In this document: positions 18,032 through 26,444 of the stretch, one piece after another | Numbering within the stretch: position 1 is the stretch's first letter | Layout of the letters: each line of letters opens with the position of its first letter | Source of the DNA: Ardenticatenaceae bacterium | GTDB taxonomy: Bacteria > Chloroflexota > Anaerolineae > Promineifilales > Promineifilaceae | DNA length: 64,000 nt | NCBI GenBank assembly: GCA_020634435.1 | Contig: JACKBS010000008.1 | Span: 310,001-374,000, forward strand | Direction of reading: 5' to 3' | Notes under the pieces: generated by a model | The model's input: only the letters and a program-made list of their open reading frames with translations | Told to the model about the DNA's origin: nothing | Database searches by the model: none | Translations under genes and position numbers: made by a program

Positions 18032-19126
18032 ATGGCAAAACTCAATTTCTTTTCCGCTGCACCCAAAACTTCACTGAAAGATCCGCAATCTTTTATGCTG
18101 CCATTGGCCGAACCGGTGACCGTTTCGCGCACCGATGACGGCTTTTGGCATTTGCAATGGCAAGAAACGGCCGATCGCATCATCGTTTATGTGGGTACGG
18201 ACCCCGAAGCGCCAGAAGACATGTCGCCGATTGTGTCGGTGGGTGGGGCGAGGGAAGCGATGGTGGGCAGTTTAAATACGGCCATTCGCCACTATTTCCG
18301 CGTGGAGTTTAGGGGTGGCCGGTGGGACGGCCGTTCCTTTCTGGCAGCCGAGCGTGTTTTGCCGTTGCACAAAAGCGTGAACCTGCGCGATGTGGGCGGC
18401 TTTTATACCACCGATGGCCGGATGGTGCGCTGGGGGTTGCTGTATCGCTCAGGCAGTTTGTCCCGCCTCACTGAGGCCGACCTGGCCTACCTGAAGCGGC
18501 TGGGCTTGCGACTGGTGATCGATTTGCGCTCCACAGATGAGCGGGCCAAGCAGCCGGATCGCTTGCCCGATGTGGATGGGTTGGTGGAACGGCCGTTGTC
18601 CATGGACAGTCTGGATCGGTGGGAAAAGCTGCGCGGCATGTACGCCGTCCTGTTTCGCAAAAGCAAACTAGATGAATATTTGCTGGGCGGCTATACGCGT
18701 GTGGTACTGGATGCCAATGCCCACCACATCGGCGAAATTTTTCAGCGGCTGGCCGATCCGGCGCAGCTGCCCGCGCTGATTCACTGCACGGCAGGTAAAG
18801 ACCGCACCGGGCTGGTGGTGGCTCTGCTGCTGCTGACACTGGGCGTGCCGGAAGAAACTGTCCTGGCGGACTACACCCTGAGCAATCTGTTCTACGATCA
18901 CTTTCGTAAAGGCATCATGGCCGATTTGAAGCAGGTGGCTCCCTGGGGCCTCTCCGCCGATGATTTGCAGGATTTGCTGCTGGTGAAAGCCAAAACCTTG
19001 CAAGGGGCGCTGGCCCATCTGCGCGAAAATTACGGCTCGCTGGAGGAATACCTGCGCAACCAGGCAGGCGTCGCCGACGAAACCATTGCCCAACTGCGCC
19101 AAAACTGGCTGGTTGATGGTACTTGA
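18032..19126 (+). CDS. Tyrosine-protein phosphatase, IphP-like
   Basis: A 364-residue protein. The N-terminal ~115 residues form a beta-rich, fibronectin-like region. The catalytic part starts at NLRDVGGF, the usual entry motif of the IphP/LipA family, and holds the phosphatase loop HCTAGKDRTG (nucleophile Cys252, Arg258). It should hydrolyse phosphotyrosine or phosphoinositide-type substrates; family members are often promiscuous. No signal peptide, so cytoplasmic. It has no operon partner. Confidence 0.88.
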   Translation: MAKLNFFSAAPKTSLKDPQSFMLPLAEPVTVSRTDDGFWHLQWQETADRIIVYVGTDPEAPEDMSPIVSVGGAREAMVGSLNTAIRHYFRVEFRGGRWDGRSFLAAERVLPLHKSVNLRDVGGFYTTDGRMVRWGLLYRSGSLSRLTEADLAYLKRLGLRLVIDLRSTDERAKQPDRLPDVDGLVERPLSMDSLDRWEKLRGMYAVLFRKSKLDEYLLGGYTRVVLDANAHHIGEIFQRLADPAQLPALIHCTAGKDRTGLVVALLLLTLGVPEETVLADYTLSNLFYDHFRKGIMADLKQVAPWGLSADDLQDLLLVKAKTLQGALAHLRENYGSLEEYLRNQAGVADETIAQLRQNWLVDGT

Positions 19127-19260
19127 TTTGGCCTTTTATCAGCAGATTTCGCGGATTGAAAAAGATTAATCTGGCAAATCTGCGGAATCTTTGATTATCA
19201 ATCCTCAGAGCAAATTTTCTGCAATTGAGTAGGTAATTTGTCAACGTTAAACTACTATCG

Positions 19261-19383
19261 CCGAGGAATGAATTCCTCAGCTGAAACAAGAAGTACGCTA
19301 AAGCGCACTGAGGGAAGGGGCAGTCTGCTTTAGCAGACTTTCTTTCTCAGTCACCGAATTTATTCGGTGGCTTTCATTACCTG
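19261..19383. repeat. Cluster of four mini-hairpins
   Basis: Successive palindromes: GAGGAATGAATTCCTC (19263-19278), CGCTAAAGCG, GTCTGCTTTAGCAGAC (19323-19338) and CACCGAATTTATTCGGTG (19352-19369). The first shares the GA loop of hairpin family A. This fills most of the gap between the phosphatase and radical SAM genes; no ORF is seen. Confidence 0.7.
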
Positions 19384-19395
19384 TAAAAGTCATCT

Positions 19396-20760
19396 ATGTT
19401 TCAAGTGACCCTCATTTCCACCTACGATTTGGGCCACCAGCCGTTTGGGCTGGCCTCGCCAGCGGCGTGGCTGGAAGCAGCGGGGGCGGCGGTGACTTGT
19501 GTAGATGTGTCGGTACGGCCGTTCCAATCCCCAACCGTCCAATCTGCTAACCTGATCGCCTTTTACCTGCCCATGCACACCGCCACCCGGCTGGCCGTGC
19601 CCCTCATCCAGCGGGTGCAGCGGATCAACCGCGAGGCCCACATTTGCGCCTATGGGTTATATGCGCCGGTGAATGAGGGCTACCTGCGCCAACTCGGCGT
19701 GCAGACGATTTTGGGTGGCGAATTTGAGCAAGGCTTGGTGGATTTAATGGTTGCCTTGCGCGATGGGCAGTCGGTTCCCAGCCTGCCGTCGGTTTCGCTC
19801 ATGCGGCAGCAGTTTCAACGGCCGTTGCGCACCGCACTCCCCCCGCTCACCAACTACGCCTACCTGGACACGCCCGACGGCAAGCGCATCGTCGGCTATA
19901 CGGAAGCGACGCGGGGCTGCAAACATTTGTGCCGCCACTGCCCGATTGTGCCGGTGTATAACGGCCGTTTCCGCATCGTCCAGCCAGAGGTGGTATTAGC
20001 CGACATCCGCCAGCAGGTGGCCGCCGGGGCGCAGCACATCACCTTTGGCGACCCCGACTTTTTGAACGGCCCCGGCCATGCCCTGCCGCTGGTGCAGGCG
20101 CTGCACGCCGAATTCCCCGACCTCACCTACGACGTCACCATCAAGATTGAGCATCTGCAAAAACACGCCGACGCCTTGCCCGTGCTGCGCGACACTGGCT
20201 GTGCCTTTGTCGTCAGCGCGGTGGAGGCGGTGGACGATGACATTCTGGCGATTTTGGCCAAGGGGCACAGCCGTGCCGACTTTGTGCAGGTAGCCCGGCA
20301 GATGCGCGACGTGGGCCTGCCGCTTACGCCCACCTTTGTCACCTTCACGCCGTGGACGACGGTGGCGGGTTACCTGGACCTGCTATCGCTGTTGGCCGAG
20401 CTGGAGCTGGTGGACGCCGTGAACCCCATCCAATACGCCATCCGCCTGCTCATTCCCGAAGGCTCGCGCCTGCTGGAATTGGACGATGTGCAGCGGTTGG
20501 TGGCCCCGTTTGATGCGGCGGCGCTGGTTTACCCGTGGACCCACCCGGACCCGGCAGTGGATGCGCTGTACGCGACCGTGTTCAAGCTGGTGAAGGCCAG
20601 CCAAAACGCAGGCGAATCGCGCCAGACGCTGTTTAACCGCCTCTGGCAAACCGCGCTGGCGCTGCTGCCGCCGGACGAGCAGGCGACCTGGGCGGCGCGG
20701 CAGCCTGTGCTTACCCGCACGGCGCAGGCGGTGCCCAGCCTCAGTGAAGATTGGTACTGA
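19396..20760 (+). CDS. B12-binding/radical SAM protein with possible UU-AEP selenocysteine tail
   Basis: A 454-residue protein up to the first TGA. Residues about 1-130 resemble a cobalamin-binding Rossmann domain without an obvious DxHxxG motif; the radical SAM core has CKHLCRHC (C175, C179, C182), which ligates the 4Fe-4S cluster. The layout and the end SEDWY recall the family I remember as CUAEP/CCAEP-tail radical SAM (seleno)proteins, whose C-terminus reads WY, then C-U or C-C, then AEP. Here WY is followed by TGA TGA and then codons for AEP, with the frame open to TAA at 20803. The gene may therefore encode two adjacent selenocysteines. The substrate is unknown. Confidence 0.85.
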   Translation: MFQVTLISTYDLGHQPFGLASPAAWLEAAGAAVTCVDVSVRPFQSPTVQSANLIAFYLPMHTATRLAVPLIQRVQRINREAHICAYGLYAPVNEGYLRQLGVQTILGGEFEQGLVDLMVALRDGQSVPSLPSVSLMRQQFQRPLRTALPPLTNYAYLDTPDGKRIVGYTEATRGCKHLCRHCPIVPVYNGRFRIVQPEVVLADIRQQVAAGAQHITFGDPDFLNGPGHALPLVQALHAEFPDLTYDVTIKIEHLQKHADALPVLRDTGCAFVVSAVEAVDDDILAILAKGHSRADFVQVARQMRDVGLPLTPTFVTFTPWTTVAGYLDLLSLLAELELVDAVNPIQYAIRLLIPEGSRLLELDDVQRLVAPFDAAALVYPWTHPDPAVDALYATVFKLVKASQNAGESRQTLFNRLWQTALALLPPDEQATWAARQPVLTRTAQAVPSLSEDWY

Positions 20761-20805
20761 TGAGCGGAGCCATTTGCGGAGCAGTTTGCTTCCGACCTGG
20801 TTTAA
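20758..20805 (+). other. In-frame extension beyond two tandem TGA codons (possible Sec-Sec-Ala-Glu-Pro tail)
   Basis: Codons after the Tyr at 20755-20757 are TGA (20758), TGA (20761), then AEPFAEQFASDLV and TAA (20803-20805). The AEP directly after the two TGAs coincides with the tail motif of the CUAEP/CCAEP family, which argues that the extension is translated. No selA, selB or selD gene and no tRNA-Sec is in the window, so the machinery must lie elsewhere if recoding is real. Confidence 0.5.
20777..20794 (+). promoter_or_regulatory. Candidate bacterial SECIS-like hairpin
   Basis: Stem CGGAGC / GCTTCCG with one bulged T and loop AGTTT (20783-20787). The loop begins 22 nt after the first TGA and 19 nt after the second, in the usual range for bacterial SECIS elements, and has G as its second base. 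A second CGGAGC at 20765-20770 could pair with the same 3' arm. Folding and covariation are untested. Confidence 0.35.
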
Positions 20806-20825
20806 TTTAGAGCCCGTTCGCCCCG

Positions 20826-20892
20826 AGATTGGTCCAATCTCCGAAGATTGGACCAATCTTACAATTGTCATGCCCGCGCAGGCGGGCATCCA
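20826..20892. repeat. Two palindromic repeats (AGATTGG family and GTCATGCCCGC family)
   Basis: AGATTGGTCCAATCT (20826-20840) followed by AGATTGGACCAATCT (20845-20859); the same pair in the other order is at 53020-53049. Next comes GTCATGCCCGCGCAGG with CGGGCATCCA (20867-20892), a member of the widespread GTCATTCCCGC-type palindromes, which also occur around 48155-49192. Confidence 0.75.
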
Positions 20893-20945
20893 TTTTCCTG
20901 TGTGAAAAATCGGGATACCCTCGTGGGTATGCCACAAAACGCGCA

Positions 20946-21335
20946 CCGTAGGGGCGAGGCGGCGCGCTGCGCCTGCCCCTAAAACAATCCAACCTCGGCC
21001 GCGCCGCCTCGCCCAAACCAATGGAACGCCAACCTGCCTTGTCCTAACAGGATACCTTGATGCGAGAGCAGACAGGATGCTTCGGCAGCCTCAGCACAGG
21101 CTCTCAGCATGACAGGTAGCGTTGAACTGTCATGCTGACCGCAGGGAAGAATCCCGCGAGGAGCCAATGGCGAGGACCTTGCCCAGGCCAGGTTGGCTTG
21201 AATGCCGGGGCAGCCTGGTGGTGCGGGGGTTGTATGCGGCGGGGCTGCGGGTAATGGGGCCGGGTGGGCGAGGCAGGCCGAGGGGAGGCCATGTGCCAGA
21301 CCAGAACGGTGGCGGCCTGCCTCGCCCCTACGGTT
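20946..21335. repeat. Repeat block bounded by inverted GTAGGGGCGAGGC elements
   Basis: The 535-bp gap 20806-21341 has no gene. Two related 70-75 bp elements face each other: CCGTAGGGGCGAGGC at 20946-20960 and its inverse GCCTCGCCCCTACGG near 21319-21333, each with a matching GCCTCGCCC-type inner end. Between them lies a GGATGCTTCGG...GAAGAATCCCGC repeat (21072-21193), which recurs at 25849-25955. The whole could be a composite MITE-like block or stacked palindromes. Confidence 0.6.
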
Positions 21336-21599
21336 GAGTTGTTACGATGAAATTTTGGCCTCAATGGCGGCGAGGTTGTTGCGGGAACGGACGGTGTCTG
21401 GATGATCTGGCCCCAGCCGTTTTTCGAGGATGGCCAGCGCCTGCCGCATGAGCCGAGCCGCTTCGGCAAAATCCCCTTCATCATGAGCCAGCCAAGCCAG
21501 ATTATTGAGTCTGATGGCGGTAGTGGGATGGTCGGGGCCAAGGGCATTTTCGGTGATGGCCAGGGCGCGTTCGTAAAACTGCCGTGCGGCGGCCAGGTC

Positions 21600-22024
21600 G
21601 CCCATGGCTTTGAGCAACAGGCCGAGGTTGTTGAGGCTTTGGGCGGTGTCGGGATGGTCGGGGCCGAGGGCTTTTTCTCTGATGGCGAGGGCGCGTTCGT
21701 AAAACGGCCGAGCGGCGGGCAGGTCGCCCATCGCTCTAAGGAGAAAGCCGAGGTTGTTGAGGCTTTGGGCGGTGTCGGGGTGGTCGGGGCCGAGGGCTTT
21801 TTCTCTGATGGCCAGGGCGTATTCGTAAAAAGGCCGTGCGGCGGGCAGGTCGCCCATGGCTTTCAGGAGAAAGCCGAGGTTGTTGAGGCTGAGGGCGGTG
21901 TCGGGATGGTCTGGGCCGAGCGCTTTTTCGTAAATGGCCAGGGCGCGTTCGAAAAACGGCCGTGCGGCGGGCAGGTCGCCCATGGCTTTCAGGAGAAAGC
22001 CGAGGTTGTTGAGGCTGGTGGCGG
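21600..22024. repeat. 126-bp tandem repeats encoding TPRs
   Basis: Near-identical units begin at 21600, 21726, 21852 and 21978, each with a GCCCAT(G/C)GCT start. The exact 126-bp period equals 42 codons, one TPR. High DNA identity points to recent duplication or gene conversion. Confidence 0.85.
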
Positions 22025-22455
22025 TGTGAGGATGTTCCGAACCACTTATTGACTCGTAAATTTGCGCAGCACGCTCAAGGAAAGGTTTTGTAGCCGCAAA
22101 ATTACCAAAAAACTGCAAATAACGGCCACCTTCATTATTAAGATAAGCTACGGAACTCGTTTCGTATGTTACTTGCTCAGCCAAATTCACGGCAAATGTG
22201 ACATGCGGTAACAATTCTCCACAATAGGCCCAGCTTCTCATGTCATTCTGGTCATAATTGAATTGGTCCACTAACAACTTAACCGCTGTTTCCAACCAAG
22301 ATTGGCTCAAATCTTCATCCATGCGGCTGCGGGCCACGGCCTGCACCAGCCGGTGCAGTGCCAACGCGCCGTCGGCTTTTTGCACCAGGCTGTACCGCCG
22401 CAGCGCCCCCAGCGCATCGTCCAGCGCCAGTTCGTCGGCTACCACCGCTTGTAGG

Positions 22456-22473
22456 GGCGCAGCATGCTGCGCC
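22456..22473. repeat. In-frame palindrome GGCGCAGCATGCTGCGCC
   Basis: Perfect 18-bp palindrome with flanking GTAGG, a known widespread repeat style, lying inside the NB-ARC/TPR coding sequence and read as KAQHAAPLQ. Confidence 0.7.
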
Positions 22474-22870
22474 TTTACGGTAGAAATTTGGTAAATCAAA
22501 GCCAGCGGAACGCTTTCCGGGTCTAAAAAGCAGCACAGGTTCAGCAGCTCCAGCGCGCCCGGCGTCTTTTTAATTTCGTCAAAGGCCAGTTCCCAGGTGG
22601 TAGTAATGGTGGCGTGGTACCGCTCTGGCTTTTCGGCCCGCTGCCACAGCTCATTTTGCCGTTCGTTAAACAGTTGGTGGTAGCTGGCATAGCTGCTGCC
22701 CTTGCTGGCCACATACGCCGCTGCATGTTCCAGCGCCAGTGGCAGCCGCCCCAACGCCGCTGCCAAATCTGCCGCCTGCTGCCACGTTTCGCTTTTTCTT
22801 TCGAGACCATCTAGCCGTTCATTTTCACCCTCACCCCAGCCCTCTCCCTCAGAGGGAGAGGCAGCCAATT

Positions 22871-24105
22871 CCCTCCCCCTGTCAGGGCTGAGGGGAGGAC
22901 ACCTTTTCAGGTAACTCTAGGGTCGGGTAGAAATTGTAAATTGATAAAATGGTTATGTCTCAGCACAAATTCAAAGAAGAATTGAATCCCCTCTTTGAAC
23001 AGGCTCCAATGGCGACGTTTGCAGCCATCTTCATGGCGTTGCATAGGTTGGGTGCGTCCTTGGGCTGCCGCAACACTGCCCAAAGCAAGCGACCAAGCAT
23101 AGGCAACCACCAGCAAAACAAGCAGACGACCCATGTGGTCGGGATGCGTGATGCGACTGTCGGCCCACTGCCAGCCACCGCTTTTCAGGTCACGGAAGCT
23201 TTGTTCTTGCCAGTTTCGGTTTGCATACTCGAATCCAGTCAGCGTCGTGTCGTTGGTCACCAGGGCCCACGGTTGGTCATAGCCAGCGCTCCAAATAGCA
23301 TGGGCCGTTGCTGGCAACCGACCCCGCTGCTTGAAGACAAGCCCAGCAGCCGACCACTGTTCCCCAGCTTGCACCATGTGGGCAATAGACAAATCGCCTT
23401 CATCGGTACATACCTTTGTCATGCTGGTCACGCGGAACAGATAGTACCATCCCAGGTTAGCCACAGCCTGACACAAATCGGGCGAGGTTCCAATGCCCCG
23501 GTCGGCCAGCACAACCACCTCTCTGTTTGTAGCGATACCCTTCTGGACCGCTTGCAACAAGGTTGTGATTATGCCTACTTGCCCTCGGCTGGATACTGCT
23601 CATGATTGTTGGCCAGGTAACTGCGCCATGCCAAGGGATACACCGACCTTCCCAAGCGACGCCCACAACCATGACTGCCAGACGGTCTTGCAACTTCGTT
23701 TCATCGACCAGCAGATAAAGCTTCCCCAGCGGCAATTGACTAACAATCCAGGCAGTCCATTGCGCGAAGAAGGCGTGCAGCGGAAACAGCGCATTGTCCA
23801 GAAAACGCCGCAAGCGTCGGGCGCAGCTCTCAATTTTCTCACCTGTCGCTACCTGGCGGGCAATCTGCTGCTGTTGGCAACTTTCTGCACGCATGATGCC
23901 GATAGTAAACAAGCCGACATTTTCAACTTGCCAGCTATTGAGACAAGGCAAATGGGTGGCGATTGTTTGAATCCATTGATAAAGTACGGGATAGCTCATC
24001 TTGAACTCCTTCTGACGTTTTGGAAGACATCAGAATTGTCCTTGATGAGCTATTCTTTTTCCAACTCCCAAACATGTCCTCCCCTCAGCCCAGGCAGGGG
24101 GAGGG
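22871..24105. mobile_element. IS4-like insertion sequence flanked by 31-bp inverted arms
   Basis: A transposase region (22907-23999, minus) splits the NB-ARC/TPR gene in the same orientation. Arms at 22871-22901 and 24075-24105 are inverted copies of each other with about three mismatches; both carry the core CTGAGGGGAGGACA. They are either the IS ends or the two halves of a palindromic repeat into which the IS jumped; I favour the second because such G/C-rich repeats also occur outside this IS. No clear target duplication beyond the arms is seen. Confidence 0.7.
22907..23999 (-). pseudogene. IS4-like DDE transposase, frameshifted
   Basis: The first Asp is in LLVDETKLQ, the second in VVVLADRGIG, and the Glu region is in NWQEQSFRDLKSGGW, giving an IS4-type DDE layout. 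The frame is lost twice: near 23635, where IPLAW continues only after a 1-nt shift, and near 23580, where another 1-nt shift is needed to reach QVGIITTLLQAVQKG. Both look like missing single bases. The start ATG (23999) has AGGAG upstream. Two shifts within about 60 nt suggest decay or sequence error. Confidence 0.75.
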
Positions 24106-24920
24106 TTAGGGTGGGGGTCTATGGCCGCGCCTCTGCGTTGAAATAAAAAATCCACCGCCTCATCCAACTCAAACAAACCCAGCTCCAACACCTTGCCCAC
24201 CCCGCCATAGTTCGGGTTGCGGCTGGTAATGAGCACGTGGCCATTGCCCGTCCGGGGCAGGTAGCGGGTTAGCTGCGCTGGTTCAATCATGTCGGCATTG
24301 TCGTACACCAGCAGCCAGCGCTGGTTCGTTTGGCCCAGCCAGTGCAGCAGGGTTTGTACGGCCGTTTTCTGGTCGGTCACGTTGGGGGCAATCAGCTTCA
24401 GGCGGCGGGCCAGGGTCATCACATCTTCGCCCAGCCCTGGCTCACTGTCGGCGCTCAGCCAATAAATCAGGTCGTAGTCGGCCAGGTGGGTGTAGCTGTA
24501 GGCCAGGGCCAGCTGGGTTTTGCCCACGCCGCCCAGCCCGGCAATCGTTTGGGTCACCACGGTGGTTTGCCCGGCGCTGAGCGCGGCTTCCACCTGCTGC
24601 AAAATCTGTTCGCGGCCGGTGAAGTTGGGGTTTTGCGGGTGGGGGATGTGGTGCAGGCGGGTGGCAGCGGCGCGCACCACGTCACCTAAATCGGGCCAGG
24701 GCAGGTGGGGGCGCTCCCGCATGAGTTCGTGCAGCAGCTCGGGCAGTTGGTCGCGGCGGGCCAGGTATTCAACCAGTTCCGTGGCGCGGTCCTGCACGCC
24801 GCTGCTGCTCAGACTGTCGTAATCCAGCCCCATCGCCAGGTAAATGCCTTGCAGGTCGCTGGCGTTAAAGCTCTGGCTGATGAGGTCAATGATTTGTTTG
24901 CGGATTTTGCTGTCTACCAT
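24030..24920 (-). pseudogene. NB-ARC/TPR (STAND, NLR-like) protein, N-terminal part with effector-associated domain
   Basis: Residues about 1-75 (KIRKQIIDLISQSFNASDLQ...LPELLHELMRERPHLPW) resemble a bacterial effector-associated, death-like domain (EAD1 type) that recruits effectors by homotypic contact. Walker A is GLGGVGKT (128-135), Walker B is RWLLVYDNAD, and HVLITSRN is the sensor region of NB-ARC. After FLFQRRGA the frame enters repeat-derived sequence (DPHPNPPPAWAEGR) and then the IS, where it stops. The rest is at 21342-22868. Such proteins are part of bacterial conflict or defence networks; no effector gene is adjacent. Confidence 0.8.
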
Positions 24921-25066
24921 GGTGGTTCCTGGCCGTTGGTTGGTGTGATTTGGGGTATTGTAATGGTTTTGGCGGCAAAGTGGAAATGGTTAACGGTTGC
25001 TCAAAAAGAGGGTTAAAGACGGCCGTTGTAAGATTCTCTTCAAAAGATTTGGGCTAAAATGACGCT

Positions 25067-25750
25067 ATGACTGACTTTGGGAAACATAAACCGCTGGTGT
25101 GGGCTTTAGGCGGGCTGGGGCTGCTGCTCTTGCTATCCGGTTGGCATTGGGTGCGGTTTGAGGCGTCGGTGTGGCAGGCCGATGTAGGCGGCGTGCCCAT
25201 CATCGAGCGGCTGACGCTGGACCCGGTGGGCAATACGCTGGCGATTGTGGCCTTGGTGAGCATGGTGTGCGTGGTGCTGCTGTCTGTTTACCGGCTCAAT
25301 AAACAGATATCCGTGCCGGTTTCCGGCTGGTGGGCCATTCCGCTGCTGGCGGTGGTGGGGTTGGGCATCATGCTGTACCTCTCCTCCATCCCGGAAACGA
25401 TGATTTGCTACCCCAGCGGGGCGTGCCAGGTAATCCAGCAAAGCGAGTACGGCGAGATTTTGAACGTGCCGGTGGGCATTTGGGGGGCGCTGGGCTATTT
25501 GGCCATTTTGCTCACCTGGAGCGCCAGCCTGATTGGCTCGTCGCGGCTGCTGCAAGTGGTGCCGTGGGCGCTGCTGGCGTTGACGCTGCTGGGGGTGCTG
25601 TTTTCGCTGTACTTCACGTTTTTGGAGCCGTTTGTCATTGGCGCAACCTGCCCCTGGTGCCTTACCTCGGCCATTTTGATGACCATCTTGTTCTGGCTCA
25701 GCGCGGAGACGGTGCAGAGCTTGCGGCTGGAAAACGCGATTTATGGGTAG
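25067..25750 (+). CDS. Vitamin K epoxide reductase (VKOR) family membrane protein
   Basis: A 227-residue protein with about five membrane segments. The active-site pair is CPWC in the fourth helix, and MICYPSGACQVIQQSEYGEILNVPVGIWG carries the loop cysteines and conserved Ser region of bacterial VKOR. It reoxidises a DsbA-like partner using quinone, making disulfides in exported proteins. No thioredoxin domain is fused and no DsbA is adjacent. An N-terminal extension of about 60 residues includes one extra hydrophobic segment. Confidence 0.9.
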   Translation: MTDFGKHKPLVWALGGLGLLLLLSGWHWVRFEASVWQADVGGVPIIERLTLDPVGNTLAIVALVSMVCVVLLSVYRLNKQISVPVSGWWAIPLLAVVGLGIMLYLSSIPETMICYPSGACQVIQQSEYGEILNVPVGIWGALGYLAILLTWSASLIGSSRLLQVVPWALLALTLLGVLFSLYFTFLEPFVIGATCPWCLTSAILMTILFWLSAETVQSLRLENAIYG

Positions 25751-25848
25751 CGGCGTTGCATCGAGGTTTCAAAAATTGATGAGAAATCCCGCAAGACGCG
25801 TATGGTAGGGGCTGGGTTAGGCAAAAGGCTCCCTGTTGTTAAGCGGGC

Positions 25849-25955
25849 GGGATGCTTCGGGGGACCTCAGCATGACAACTGATCTTGAACTGTCATTCTG
25901 AACGAAGTGAAGAATCCCGCAAGGTGCCCATGACAAGAACATTACCCAAACCGAG
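25849..25955. repeat. Second copy of the GGATGCTTCGG repeat
   Basis: Shares GGGATGCTTCGG, CCTCAGCATGACA, TTGAACTGTCAT and GAAGAATCCCGC in the same order with 21072-21193. It belongs to the common GTCATTCTGAAC-type repeats and fills most of the gap between VKOR and OsmC genes. Confidence 0.75.
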
Positions 25956-25961
25956 GTTATA

Positions 25962-26381
25962 TCAAATGACCGTGGTTCGTATCTTGGTCTCGCTGGTGAG
26001 GGTGCGGTGGACCGGGCAGCGGTCGGCGATTTCGGCCAGGCGGGCAATTTGGGCTTCGTCTAACTCCCCTTCAAAGCCAATTTCACACTCAATAATGTCT
26101 ACCTTGGCGGCACCCTTGGTTTCGCAATCCTCGCATTCATCGGCGGCGACTTTGCGGTGGTTGATGGTGATGGTGACGGTTTCGACGGGCCACTGCTTGC
26201 GCCGGGCGTAGAGGTGTACGGTCATCACTTTGCAGGCGGCCAGGGCGCTGAGCAGCAGGTCGTACGGGTTTGGCCCCATGTCTTCGCCGCCGTCGTGCAG
26301 CGGCTCATCGGCCAGGAGGTGGTGGTTGCTGGCCTGGATTTCTACCTGGAGGTTTTGCAGGCTGCGGGCGGTTACGGTCAT
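25962..26381 (-). CDS. OsmC-family peroxide-resistance protein
   Basis: A 139-residue OsmC-fold protein. The nucleophilic cysteine is in LLSALAACKVMTVH and the resolving cysteine in AEIADRCPVHRTL. These proteins reduce organic hydroperoxides with two cysteines. The central CEDCET segment gives two more cysteines. ATG 26381 is preceded by AGGAG. The gene faces the VKOR gene across a repeat. Confidence 0.88.
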   Translation of the reverse strand: MTVTARSLQNLQVEIQASNHHLLADEPLHDGGEDMGPNPYDLLLSALAACKVMTVHLYARRKQWPVETVTITINHRKVAADECEDCETKGAAKVDIIECEIGFEGELDEAQIARLAEIADRCPVHRTLTSETKIRTTVI

Positions 26382-26444
26382 GAACGGGTCTCCTTTGATG
26401 GTAAAAAGCGGAACGCAGAGTTACACAGAGAAAATCAAAGACGC

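Larger units (their letters stand above)
21342..22868 (-). pseudogene. NB-ARC/TPR (STAND, NLR-like) protein, C-terminal part cut off by an IS
   Basis: This segment holds the end of the STAND ATPase (LAAALGRLPLALEHAAAYV, then a winged-helix region with HRLVQAVAR), followed by six kinesin-light-chain-type TPRs of 42 residues (LNNLGFLLKAMGDLPAARPF...ALGPDHPDTA). It is the continuation of the N-terminal part at 24030-24920; an insertion sequence separates them. Its upstream sequence ASPSEGEGWGEGEN and internal QHAAPLQA come from palindromic repeats lying in frame. STAND proteins act as switch-like signalling or defence scaffolds. Without its N-terminus it is presumably inactive unless translated alone. 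Confidence 0.8.

Noticed and set aside
21600..22024. Regular repeats that could suggest a CRISPR-like array
   Set aside because: The 126-bp units are contiguous, without spacers, and encode 42-residue TPRs.
22871..24105. The 31-bp arms as terminal inverted repeats of the IS4-like element
   Set aside because: The same kind of G/C-rich palindrome occurs in frame elsewhere in the interrupted gene, so I treat the arms as target sequence, but one IS copy cannot settle it.
26405..26430. AACGCAGAGTTACACAGAG word between OsmC and pgl genes, similar to the leader repeat at 4059
   Set aside because: Only a short match; two partial copies are too few to call a repeat family here.
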